Below are positions 51,131 through 59,543 of a DNA stretch of 64,000 nucleotides, one piece after another. How positions within the stretch are numbered: the first letter of the stretch is position 1; every line of letters starts with the position of its first letter. The position numbers were made by a program, and so were the translations under genes. The stretch covers positions 248,001 to 312,000 of the forward strand of contig NZ_JALJVY010000002.1 in assembly GCF_024168485.1 (NCBI RefSeq). The letters are read 5' to 3'. The notes under the pieces are model-generated. The model had not been told where the DNA came from. It did no database searches and saw only the letters and a program-made list of their open reading frames with translations. This stretch comes from Sphingobium sp. OAS761. Lineage in GTDB: Bacteria; Pseudomonadota; Alphaproteobacteria; Sphingomonadales; Sphingomonadaceae.

Positions 51131-52612
51131 TCAGATGTCCCCTTTTGCCGCATCGAGCAGTGCCCGCGGCACCCAGCTGCCGTGCACCTGCTCACAGGTG
51201 ACGAACGGCATGAACACCTTCGCGATCGGCCCGGCTTCCACACGATCGGCCTCGACCACCCATAGCTCCTGCGCGAAATGACCTTCCGCGATGACCCGAT
51301 CGACCATCATCAGCAGCCAACCGCCATGCGTCGGATCATTCGCCGAAACATGCACCGGCTCGTTGAAGCCGAGCCCTGGCCCGTCGGAAAAGTTTGTCAG
51401 CGATCCATCGCGCCAGTCGACCCGTATCAGCGAATTGAACAGCACGCCGACCGGGCCGTTGGCGACCAGTGTCAGCTTTGTGGGATCAACCGAAAGATAC
51501 CATCCGCGTGTATATTCGCGGCCCAGATCGCCCGGCGCGATGACCGGCATCTCGCCGAACGGACCGATCTTGGTTTCGGCAATGCCTGCTCCGGGATTGG
51601 CAAGATCGAGGGTCCACCGCGTCAGTCCGCCATCGACAGGCAGATTGATGCCGGAATGCTCGGCGATGAAGGGGATGAGGTTGGTGACGGCCATTGCCTG
51701 ATCCAGATGGATCTTGGTTCCTTCGGCATAGGCGTTCATCACATGGTAGCTGTGGACCCCCGGAGGACCGCTGAACCACTGCATATCCTCGACGCGGCCG
51801 TAGCGCGGCATCACGCCGATAAAGCTCTCGCCTTGCTGATCGTGCACCCAGTGCGGGCCGCCAGCGCGCAGCCGCTCAAGATCGGACTTGGTCGGATAGA
51901 CCATGAAGATCGCATGTTCCTCGGTGATCGCGAAATCATGCATCATCGAGCAATAGGGCGCATCGAACCATTGCTCGGACACAAGCTCACCCTCTGGCGA
52001 GACGATGCAATAGGCGATCGTCGGTGTCGCCAGCCCGGCCGCTTCGTATCCGAACAGGAACAGCTCGCCCGTCACGGGATCGATCTTGGGGTGCGCCGTC
52101 AGCGTCTGAGAACGGAGCCGGCCGCGATAGTCCCATCGGCCGATCGTCTCCAGTGTCGTCGGGTCGATACGATAGGGCAGGCCGTCTTCCTTCGACATGA
52201 ACAGGCGGCCGGCATGGTAATAGGGTGTCGTATTGGCCACGGTGCGATCGACGCCCGCAACGCTGGGATCATCGGTGAACGGATTGCGATACACGCCGAA
52301 CAGACTGCGCCCCGCCTTACGCTCAGCCAGAAACCGTTCGGTCTGGACGTAGCGGACGCCGCAGCTCACGCGGCCGTCCTTGAACTCGACCTTGCCGATC
52401 ACCCCGTCGCGCGACAGCACGACATCGTCCGCGCGCAGGGGGACATAGGCGGGGTCGTGAAGTGCGCGGAAAAAGGCGCCGTCGATCTCCGCCGGTATCT
52501 CGCCCTCGACATAGAGGTCGTGGGCGGTCGCCTCGAGATGGGTCGGGCGGTTCAAGCCGGTGTAGTGCACCGTGTCGGGATATGTGGGCTGGACGGTCAC
52601 GAAACTCTCCAT
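51131..52612 (-). CDS. lignostilbene alpha,beta-dioxygenase-like carotenoid cleavage oxygenase
   Basis: A non-haem Fe(II) dioxygenase proposed to split a phenolic stilbene into two aldehydes. The 493-residue seven-bladed propeller has the four iron ligands H174 (TAHPK), H225 (MMHDF), H290 (SYHVMNAY) and H477 (QVHGSW). Spacing matches LsdA of TMY1009 closely. Y108 and K141 (SKEDGLPY) sit exactly where LsdA has Tyr101 and Lys134, which bind the substrate 4-hydroxyl group. The start overlaps the preceding stop by one base. Confidence 0.82.
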   Translation of the reverse strand: MESFVTVQPTYPDTVHYTGLNRPTHLEATAHDLYVEGEIPAEIDGAFFRALHDPAYVPLRADDVVLSRDGVIGKVEFKDGRVSCGVRYVQTERFLAERKAGRSLFGVYRNPFTDDPSVAGVDRTVANTTPYYHAGRLFMSKEDGLPYRIDPTTLETIGRWDYRGRLRSQTLTAHPKIDPVTGELFLFGYEAAGLATPTIAYCIVSPEGELVSEQWFDAPYCSMMHDFAITEEHAIFMVYPTKSDLERLRAGGPHWVHDQQGESFIGVMPRYGRVEDMQWFSGPPGVHSYHVMNAYAEGTKIHLDQAMAVTNLIPFIAEHSGINLPVDGGLTRWTLDLANPGAGIAETKIGPFGEMPVIAPGDLGREYTRGWYLSVDPTKLTLVANGPVGVLFNSLIRVDWRDGSLTNFSDGPGLGFNEPVHVSANDPTHGGWLLMMVDRVIAEGHFAQELWVVEADRVEAGPIAKVFMPFVTCEQVHGSWVPRALLDAAKGDI

Positions 52613-53484
52613 CAGCCCGCGTTTGCGGCCTGCTCGTTGAAGCGGAAATAGTCGGTGAAGTCGGCCTGCTGGCCCAGCGCGGCGAGTGCAGCCTGCATCT
52701 GACGATGCGTCGCCTCGATCATTGGCAGCTTGAGACCAAGTTCATCGCGCAGCTTGTCAGCGAGCGCCACATCCTTGGCCATCAGCGGGAGGCCGAAGCC
52801 AAGCGCAAACTTGCCCGGCAGCACCTGGCTCGGGAACAGGCCCTCGGAAATACCGCTGCGACCGCTCGATGCGTTGATGACTTCCAGCAACGCCGCCGGA
52901 TCGAGCCCGAAGCGGGCGCCCATGTCGACACCCTCCGACGTGACGGCGAAGATCGCTGCGGCGATCGCATTGTTGATCGCCTTTGCCGCATGGCCAGCGC
53001 CCAGGCCGCCCACCCGCATCAGCTTCCCACTGAGTGCTTCAAGCAAGGGTTGCGCGGTCGCAAATGCCGCCTCGTCCGTCCCGCCGACCATCAAGGTCAA
53101 CTTCCCCTCAGCCGCGAGCGGCACACCGCCAGAAACGGGCGCGTCGATCAGCGAAATGCCATGCTCCTTGAGTGCTTCGCCAAGTGCAACGGTGCCTCCG
53201 GCGTCGGACGAACTGGTATCGACGACGATGCCGCCCTCCCCCAGCGCATCGGCGACCCCGCCCGACCCAAGGATCACGTCGCGTACGATATGCCCGTTCG
53301 GAAGCATCGTGACGACGACCGCCGCGCCGCGCGCCGCCTCGGCCGGGCTTGACGCCCATGCATCGCCGAACGTGTCGGCAAGGTCGGTGTTGGCGTCATT
53401 GACTCGAAGATCGAACCCCTGCGCCAGCAAATGGGTGGCCATCGGCCGGCCCATCGCGCCCAATCCGATAAAGGCGATCCTCAT
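52612..53484 (-). CDS. 3-hydroxyisobutyrate dehydrogenase-family oxidoreductase
   Basis: A beta-hydroxyacid dehydrogenase of 290 residues. The cofactor motif is AFIGLGAMGRPMATHLL, the substrate loop is DAPVSGGVPLAAEGKLTLMVGG, and the catalytic Lys lies in GAGHAAKAINN. The C-terminal helical domain includes the LPLMAKDVALA motif. It overlaps the carboxymuconolactone-decarboxylase-like gene by 4 bases and the dioxygenase gene by 1. It could oxidise a hydroxyacid or hydroxymethyl side chain of an aromatic intermediate; the exact substrate is unknown. Confidence 0.83.
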   Translation of the reverse strand: MRIAFIGLGAMGRPMATHLLAQGFDLRVNDANTDLADTFGDAWASSPAEAARGAAVVVTMLPNGHIVRDVILGSGGVADALGEGGIVVDTSSSDAGGTVALGEALKEHGISLIDAPVSGGVPLAAEGKLTLMVGGTDEAAFATAQPLLEALSGKLMRVGGLGAGHAAKAINNAIAAAIFAVTSEGVDMGARFGLDPAALLEVINASSGRSGISEGLFPSQVLPGKFALGFGLPLMAKDVALADKLRDELGLKLPMIEATHRQMQAALAALGQQADFTDYFRFNEQAANAG

Positions 53485-53867
53485 GCTGGTTTCGCCGCAT
53501 CGAGCTCGGCCAGTGCCGCTTCGGCAGCCCTAAGGGCCGTGAAGGATGCCGGCACACCGCAATAGATCATCGCGTGCAGGACAAGCTCGCGGATTTCATC
53601 GACGGTAAGGCCGTTGGCGATCCCGCCTTTGACGTGCATCTTGATCTCGACTTCCTTGCCCATCGCGATCAGCATGGACAGGGTCGCCAAGCTCCGGTCT
53701 CGCCTGCCCATTCCCTCGCGGTTCCAGGTTTCGCCAAAACAGTAGCGGGTCATGATGTCATGGAACGGCTTGGCGAAATCACTCGCGTTTGCAACCGCCA
53801 ACTCGGCAAGTTCCGGACCGAACATGTCGCGGCGCACCTGCATGCCTTTTTCGAAGAGATCACTCAC
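53481..53867 (-). CDS. carboxymuconolactone decarboxylase (CMD/PcaC-like) family protein
   Basis: A small helical protein of 128 residues of the AhpD-like superfamily. It contains GRRDRSLATLSMLIAMGKEVEIKMHVKGGIANGLTVDEIRELVLHAMIYCGVPASFTALRAAE, the PcaC-type signature. It lacks a CxxC pair, so a thiol peroxidase role is unlikely. It lies 23 bases after the TonB receptor gene and overlaps the dehydrogenase by 4. A decarboxylation step on a ring-cleavage or side-chain product is possible. Confidence 0.82.
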   Translation of the reverse strand: MSDLFEKGMQVRRDMFGPELAELAVANASDFAKPFHDIMTRYCFGETWNREGMGRRDRSLATLSMLIAMGKEVEIKMHVKGGIANGLTVDEIRELVLHAMIYCGVPASFTALRAAEAALAELDAAKPA

Positions 53868-53890
53868 AAGCCGTTCCTTAGATTGAGGGT

Positions 53891-56209
53891 TCAGAAGTCG
53901 TAGCGCAGGTCAAAGAAGACCTGACGGCCGGGCAGTGTCGCCGAATAATGGCCGTAGAATGCGTCGCCCACCGAAGGGCCGCTGAAGCCGCGCACGGCCT
54001 TGTTCGCGAGGTTCTTGCCTGACACCGAAAATGTCAGCCCCTTGGTCTGCGCCAGCGCGATCGATGCGTCGAACAGTTCGTAGCCCGGCGTGCGGTCGAG
54101 CGGATTTTGTGCCGACTGATATTGCGCACTGCTCTGGTGATAGACACGCCCGCTGAAACGCAACGCCCAATCATCGTTCAACGGCACATTGTATGCGAGT
54201 GAAGCGCTGCCCGAGAAATCGGGAACGGCATCGAGGCGTCCGCCCCGCGCATTGCCGGTAGCCGGGTCCGCGCAGAACGTGCTGCCGATCGGGCAGGCGC
54301 CCGGATAGTCGCCATAGCGTGCATGCAGGTACGCCGCGTTGGCGCTGAACGTCAGGCCCGGTGCGACGATCCAGGTCAGGTCGCCTTCAATGCCCTTCGA
54401 TGTCGCTTCAGCCGCGTTCGTCGTTTGCAGCGCGCCGCTCGGCAGCGATATCGTTGCCTGCAGGTTCTTGTATTTGGTGCGGAACGCAGCAAGGTTGAGC
54501 CGCAGCGTCGGGCTGCTATATTTCAGGCCGACTTCGAAATTATACGCGCGTTCGGCGGAATATTCGAAAATGTCGGTCGCAAAGCCGTTCTCAGGCACGA
54601 CGCCCGACTTGTCTTGGTCGTTGAACCCCCCTGCCTTGGTCCCAGTGGTGTATGAACCATAGACGGACAATCCGCGATCGAACTTGTAGTTGAGGCTGAC
54701 CGAGGGATTGAACGACTTGAACGTGCGCGAACGCGAGATGCTGGTGGGACGATACGTGGTGGTGTCGGCGGGGTTGAACCACTGGAAAAAGCCGAACGGC
54801 GGTCCAGCGAGGATGAACAGGCTCGCCGGGTCGAAGTTATAGCCTCTCAGCGGCTGCCCGAACGATGTCGGCGCGATCACATAGTCGCCCTGCTTGCGGA
54901 TCGACGAGTAGCGACCACCGATCACAGCGTTGAACTTGTCGGTGAGGTTGATCGTGCCTTGCGCGAACGCGGAATAGCCGTTGGTGGTCTGGTCGAGACC
55001 ATTGCGTGCCCCGGCAGTCAGCCCGGGTACGCCGAACCCGGCGAAATCGATGTCGGTTCCCTGGTCGATCTTGTCCTTTTGATGATAATAAGTAAGGCCG
55101 ACGATGTAGTCGATGAAGTTGGAGCCGTTCGAAACCAGCCGTACTTCCTGATAGAATTGCTTGAAGTCTTCGTTCGCGAACGTGCCGCCGATCTGCACCG
55201 GATGGTTCGATCCCTGCACATACTGAGAGAAGTCAAACGTCGAGTAACCGGTCGATGACGCCAGCGTCACGCTGCCCAGATCATAATTGATGTTAAGCGC
55301 GACATTGTCGGAGGTGATCCGCGTGAAGGCGCGATCGTCGGGCGTCGATTTACGGAAGTCGAAGACACCGTCCTCAATAGCAGGGGGAAAGGTCACGGCA
55401 CCGAGCGATGTCAACTGGAACGTGGTCCCATGCACCCGCTTGTGCCCATGCTCGTAAGACAGATCGAAACGCAGGTCGCTGTTCGGCGTCCAACTGGCGA
55501 TCACCCGGCCGAGGCCGCTGTCGGCGCGGCCATCATCCTTATCGGTGACGGTATTGTAGACATATCCGCCATCGCGGTTGAGCTTGCCGGCGAAGCGCAC
55601 GCTGAACGTGTCGCCGAGCGGTACGCTGATGCCGCCCTCGAAATTATACCCGTCATAAGCCGCTTCGTATCCGGCGGTGACGTAGCCCTCAAACTCGCGA
55701 CCCGGGCGCTTGTTGACGATATTGATCGCGCCGGCGTTCGCGTTGACTCCAAACAGCACCGATTGGGGGCCGCGCACTACTTCGACACGCTCGACGTCGA
55801 AGAAGGGGTTGAGGAACTGATTGGCGCGACCGGCATAGATGCCGTCGACATAAGTCGCGACGGACTGTTCGAACGCGCGGCCGCCGGCGCCCGAGCCAAG
55901 GCCACGGATGGCAACGAACGGCTGGAATGGCGAGCGCTGCACCACGAGGTTCGGCACGGCTGAGCCAAGCGTCTCGACACTGTTGATTTTCTGCGCCGCG
56001 AGCTGGTCGGCGCCAAGCACCGCGACCGCGACAGGCACGTCCTGCAGCGTCTGCTGACGACGCTGGGCGGTAACGATGATGTCGGCCAGTTGATCGTCGG
56101 GTCCTTGCGTTGCCGGGGCAGGATCGGCGGGCGCCGTTTGTGCGCTCGCTACAGCCGGAACCAGCATCGTGCCCGCCGCCAGCGCGGCCTTCGTGATTTT
56201 TATGAACAT
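53891..56209 (-). CDS. TonB-dependent outer membrane receptor
   Basis: An outer membrane gated channel of 772 residues. The signal peptide (KITKAALAAGTMLVPAVASAQ) is followed by a Pro/Ala linker and a TonB box-like DIIVTAQRR. The plug domain (about residues 57-165) has VPNLVVQRSPF and GPQSVLFGVNANAGAINIVNKRP. The 22-strand barrel ends with aromatic RQVFFDLRYDF. Sphingomonads use such receptors for uptake of lignin-derived dimers, and this one sits in the catabolic operon. Ferric siderophore uptake is less likely in this context. Confidence 0.88.
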   Translation of the reverse strand: MFIKITKAALAAGTMLVPAVASAQTAPADPAPATQGPDDQLADIIVTAQRRQQTLQDVPVAVAVLGADQLAAQKINSVETLGSAVPNLVVQRSPFQPFVAIRGLGSGAGGRAFEQSVATYVDGIYAGRANQFLNPFFDVERVEVVRGPQSVLFGVNANAGAINIVNKRPGREFEGYVTAGYEAAYDGYNFEGGISVPLGDTFSVRFAGKLNRDGGYVYNTVTDKDDGRADSGLGRVIASWTPNSDLRFDLSYEHGHKRVHGTTFQLTSLGAVTFPPAIEDGVFDFRKSTPDDRAFTRITSDNVALNINYDLGSVTLASSTGYSTFDFSQYVQGSNHPVQIGGTFANEDFKQFYQEVRLVSNGSNFIDYIVGLTYYHQKDKIDQGTDIDFAGFGVPGLTAGARNGLDQTTNGYSAFAQGTINLTDKFNAVIGGRYSSIRKQGDYVIAPTSFGQPLRGYNFDPASLFILAGPPFGFFQWFNPADTTTYRPTSISRSRTFKSFNPSVSLNYKFDRGLSVYGSYTTGTKAGGFNDQDKSGVVPENGFATDIFEYSAERAYNFEVGLKYSSPTLRLNLAAFRTKYKNLQATISLPSGALQTTNAAEATSKGIEGDLTWIVAPGLTFSANAAYLHARYGDYPGACPIGSTFCADPATGNARGGRLDAVPDFSGSASLAYNVPLNDDWALRFSGRVYHQSSAQYQSAQNPLDRTPGYELFDASIALAQTKGLTFSVSGKNLANKAVRGFSGPSVGDAFYGHYSATLPGRQVFFDLRYDF

Positions 56210-56246
56210 TGCCCTCTCCCTTATTTTTCGTGTTGTTGTCAGTCGG

Positions 56247-57695
56247 TCAGAAGATGAGTGATTTCAGCTCCGTAAATGCTGCCATGCCTTCACGCCCCCC
56301 TTCGCGTCCGATTCCGGACATCTTGAATCCGCCAAATGGCAGGGACGGATCGAACAGGAAGCCGTTATGCGCCACCGTGCCCGTGCGCACCGCGCGGGCG
56401 ACGCGATAGCCGCGATCCGGATCGGCGCAGAACACAGCGCCGTACAATCCGAAGTCGCTGTCATTGGCGATGGCGATCGCCGCCGCCTCGTCATCAGCCT
56501 CCAGCACCGTCAACACCGGGCCGAATATTTCCTCCCGGGCAATCCGCATCGATGGATCGACCCGCACGAACAACGTCGGATCGAAATACCAGCCTGCGTC
56601 CATGCCTCTGGTGCGGCTGCCGCCAAGCGCCAGTGTGGCGCCCTCGGTTTGAGCGTCGCTGACAAACTGTTCGACGCGATCGCGTTGGCGCCGCATCGCC
56701 AGCGGCCCCATGCGCGCCGCCGGATCGTCGGGGTGGCCGACCGTCACCTTGGCAAGCTCGGCTTGCAACGCCTCGACCAGTCGTTCGTGAATGCTGCGGA
56801 CCGCCACCACGCGGCTCAGCGTAGCGCAGACCTGCCCGGCCGAAAGCGTGATGACCTGCGCCAGCGTGGCGGCCGTGAGGGCGATGTCCGCATCTTCGAG
56901 CACTATGGCTGCAGATTTGCCGCCAAGCTCCAGCGTGCAGCGCGCGAACCGCTCAGCGCAAGCCACGCCGATCGTTCGGCCGGCCGCCACGCTGCCGGTG
57001 AAGCTCACCTTGTCGATCGCCCGATGCCGCACCAGCCGGTCGGATGCGGTGCGATTGGCGCAGACCAGATTGACGACGCCCGGCGGCAGGCCGGCCGCTT
57101 CGGCGGCCTCGGCAAGTATATACGCTTCGAGCGGCGTCTCCGGCGCCGGCTTCATGACGACCGTGCAGCCGGCCATCAACGCAGGTGCGACTTTGCCGGC
57201 GAGGATACCGAAGGGGTTATTCCAAGGCGCGATCGCCGCGACGACGCCGGCCGGCTCGCGCACCACCATGGCCTTGGCGCTGCCGTCGATCCGGGTAGTT
57301 TCACGGACCCAGTCGAAGTCGTCGCCCAGACCGGCGTAATAATCGAACCAGAATTTGCCGCCGCCCGTGACGAAGGGCGCGGCCGATGCGAGTGCGCCGA
57401 TCTGATCGACCCAGGCACGTGCCACCTCCGGCATACGCGGCTCAAGAGCCTTTGACAGACGCCGAAGATATTCGCCGCGCTCCTGCGGACTGAGGCGCGG
57501 CCAGGGACCGTCGTCGAATGCCTTGCGCGCAGCGATCGCCGCTCGGTCCACGTCGTCCTCACTGGCTTCGGCTATTCGCGCGATGACCGCTTCGCTGTGC
57601 GCGGAGACGACGTCTATCGTGCCGCCGGTGGCAGATACCCATTCGCCGCCGATAAACAACTTGTCGGGGTGGGCTATATCGATGCGGGTGGTCAC
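56247..57695 (-). CDS. aldehyde dehydrogenase, paired with a GMC alcohol oxidase
   Basis: NAD(P)-dependent aldehyde dehydrogenase of 482 residues. It has APWNNPFGI, VVMKPAPETPLEAYILAEA, FTGSVAAGRTI, LELGGKSA and LSAGQVCATLSR (catalytic Cys). The C-terminal PFGGFKMSGIGREGG is standard. It overlaps the preceding GMC gene by 4 bases (57692-57695), so the alcohol to aldehyde to acid sequence is probably made by these two. A side-chain alcohol of an aromatic dimer or hydroxypropiovanillone-like compound is plausible. Confidence 0.83.
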   Translation of the reverse strand: MTTRIDIAHPDKLFIGGEWVSATGGTIDVVSAHSEAVIARIAEASEDDVDRAAIAARKAFDDGPWPRLSPQERGEYLRRLSKALEPRMPEVARAWVDQIGALASAAPFVTGGGKFWFDYYAGLGDDFDWVRETTRIDGSAKAMVVREPAGVVAAIAPWNNPFGILAGKVAPALMAGCTVVMKPAPETPLEAYILAEAAEAAGLPPGVVNLVCANRTASDRLVRHRAIDKVSFTGSVAAGRTIGVACAERFARCTLELGGKSAAIVLEDADIALTAATLAQVITLSAGQVCATLSRVVAVRSIHERLVEALQAELAKVTVGHPDDPAARMGPLAMRRQRDRVEQFVSDAQTEGATLALGGSRTRGMDAGWYFDPTLFVRVDPSMRIAREEIFGPVLTVLEADDEAAAIAIANDSDFGLYGAVFCADPDRGYRVARAVRTGTVAHNGFLFDPSLPFGGFKMSGIGREGGREGMAAFTELKSLIF

Positions 57696-59362
57696 GAGAA
57701 GGTCTCCAGATGCGATTGTATGTCTGCGGGACTCCGCGACGGTGGCAGTTCGGCGCGGGGCAGATTTCGCCCGAGCATCATGTCGGCAGCCTTTTCGCCG
57801 ATCATCATGGCAGGTGCGCTGGTGTTGCCACGGATGATGGTCGGCATGATCGAGGCGTCGGCGATCCGAAGGCCGTCGATACCGTGAACCCGCAACGTGC
57901 TATCGACTACGCTCGAGGCCGGGTCGTTCCCCATCGCGCACGTGCCGACCGGATGGGCGCTCGACACCAGCGAGTTCGCAATGAACCGGTCGATTTCCGC
58001 TTCGTCCGCAACGTTGGCGCCGGGCATCAACTCTGGGCCGACCAGCGTCTGCATGGCGGCGCTGCCGAAAAAGCGCCGGACGAACGCGAACATTTCACGG
58101 GCCGCCTGGCGGTCACGAGCATCCAGCAGGAAGTTGGATTTTACTGCCGGCGACTGCAGCGGATCGCTGGATTTGAGCTCGACCACGCCGCGCCCCTGCG
58201 GATCAAGCTGCAGGATGCCTACCCCGATCGTGTCCGGTGATGCCTTGCGCCATCCCGGTAGCCAGGGCCGGCTCATCGGCGAGCCGAATGAAACCTGAAA
58301 CTGCGTGTCCGGACGCGCGGCCGGATCATTGCGGTTGATGAAGCCCTGGATGCCAAGCGGCGCCTCATCCAATAATCCACCGATGCGCAGCAGCCAGGCC
58401 AACGCCGATCCCGCGAGCCGATCGAGCCGCAGCCGTTGCTCGAACCCCAGTGGCGCGGATGCGGCATAGCCCATCTGCACCATGGGATGATCCTGCAGAT
58501 TGCATCCGACCGCGGGCAGATCGGCTACGACGCCGAGACCATGGCGACGCAAGGCATCAGCCGCGCCGATCCCTGACAGCAGCAAAAGATGGGGCGAATT
58601 GAATGTTCCGGCCGCAAGCACGATCTCATCCGCCTGCAAGACTTCCGGTCCCTGAGGCTGAAGCAATTCAACGCCAGTTGCCCTGCCATGGTCCACAATG
58701 ATGCGCGAAACCTGTGCCTGACGGCGGATCGCGAGGTGGCGCTCGACCTGCGGCAGCTTCAGATAAGCGGTCGCCGAACTTTCACGGCGCGTGCGGCGCA
58801 CGGTGAAGTCCGGAATGCCAAAGCCGGCTTGGCTAGCGCCGTTGAAATCCTGATTTTCGTCGAAGCCTAGTTCGCGCGCAGCGGCGAGCAGGGAGTCGTA
58901 GAGCCGAGGAACGCGGCGGTTCGACGTGACAGCCACCGGGCCGCCGCCGCCATGCCACTGCGTTGAGCCGCGCCAATTCGCTTCGCTGCGCCGAAAATAG
59001 GGCAGAACATCGGCATAGCTCCAGCCATCGAGACCCTGCGCGTGCCAGCCGTCATAATCTTCACGCTGGCCGCGAGAATACATCATGCCGTTGATCGAAG
59101 CGGTGCCGCCCATCAGCCGCCCGCGCGGCATATCCAGACCGCGTCCGCCCAGTTGCTGCTCTGATTCCCCCTGATAGCCCCAGCCGAAGCGCGGATCGAT
59201 CGATGCCATCGGCCAGGCGACAGGAGCCGTGATCAGCGGGTGGCGGTTGCCGCTGCCCGCTTCGAGCAGCAACACGCGCCGCTCGCCCGATGCTGCAAGC
59301 CGACCCGCCAAGGCGCAGCCGGCACTACCAGCACCGATCACGATCACGTCAGGACGACGCAT
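57692..59362 (-). CDS. GMC family FAD-dependent alcohol oxidoreductase
   Basis: A flavoprotein of 556 residues that oxidises primary alcohols. The start at 59362 follows GAGG and gives the FAD motif DVIVIGAGSAGCALAGRLA close to the N-terminus; a TTG at 59383 is an alternative. Second motif: GGRGLDMPRGRLMGGTASINGM. The C-terminal active-site region is SSAHPVGTCAMGND (His), followed by GNTSAPAMMIGEKAADMM. In SYK-6 relatives HpvZ and PhcC/PhcD act on lignin dimer side chains. First gene of the long leftward operon. Confidence 0.83.
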   Translation of the reverse strand: MRRPDVIVIGAGSAGCALAGRLAASGERRVLLLEAGSGNRHPLITAPVAWPMASIDPRFGWGYQGESEQQLGGRGLDMPRGRLMGGTASINGMMYSRGQREDYDGWHAQGLDGWSYADVLPYFRRSEANWRGSTQWHGGGGPVAVTSNRRVPRLYDSLLAAARELGFDENQDFNGASQAGFGIPDFTVRRTRRESSATAYLKLPQVERHLAIRRQAQVSRIIVDHGRATGVELLQPQGPEVLQADEIVLAAGTFNSPHLLLLSGIGAADALRRHGLGVVADLPAVGCNLQDHPMVQMGYAASAPLGFEQRLRLDRLAGSALAWLLRIGGLLDEAPLGIQGFINRNDPAARPDTQFQVSFGSPMSRPWLPGWRKASPDTIGVGILQLDPQGRGVVELKSSDPLQSPAVKSNFLLDARDRQAAREMFAFVRRFFGSAAMQTLVGPELMPGANVADEAEIDRFIANSLVSSAHPVGTCAMGNDPASSVVDSTLRVHGIDGLRIADASIMPTIIRGNTSAPAMMIGEKAADMMLGRNLPRAELPPSRSPADIQSHLETFS

Positions 59363-59511
59363 CGCCTCAGCGACCTTTGCCAAAGTAAAAGACGGGCGAA
59401 AAACGCACTATGCCTCTCCAAACTGCGGTACGACTTGCTCGTCTCGTCAGCAAAACAGGCATAGGCTGGTACAGCCCTTGTCGGGAATACGGCTGCGGGC
59501 TATTGGGTGTA

Positions 59512-59522
59512 CGGAAATTCCG
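59512..59522. promoter_or_regulatory. palindrome in the GMC-LysR divergent region
   Basis: CGGAA-A-TTCCG lies 22 bases upstream of the LysR start and 150 bases from the GMC start. Such dyads are typical LysR binding sites, so it is a candidate for autoregulation and control of the long operon. No promoter boxes were assigned. Confidence 0.35.
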
Positions 59523-59543
59523 AATACCAGGCGTCAAGAAAAG

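Noticed and set aside
51131..52612. Reading the dioxygenase as a carotenoid cleavage enzyme
   Set aside because: The Y108/K141 match with lignostilbene dioxygenase and the operon context favour a phenolic stilbene substrate.
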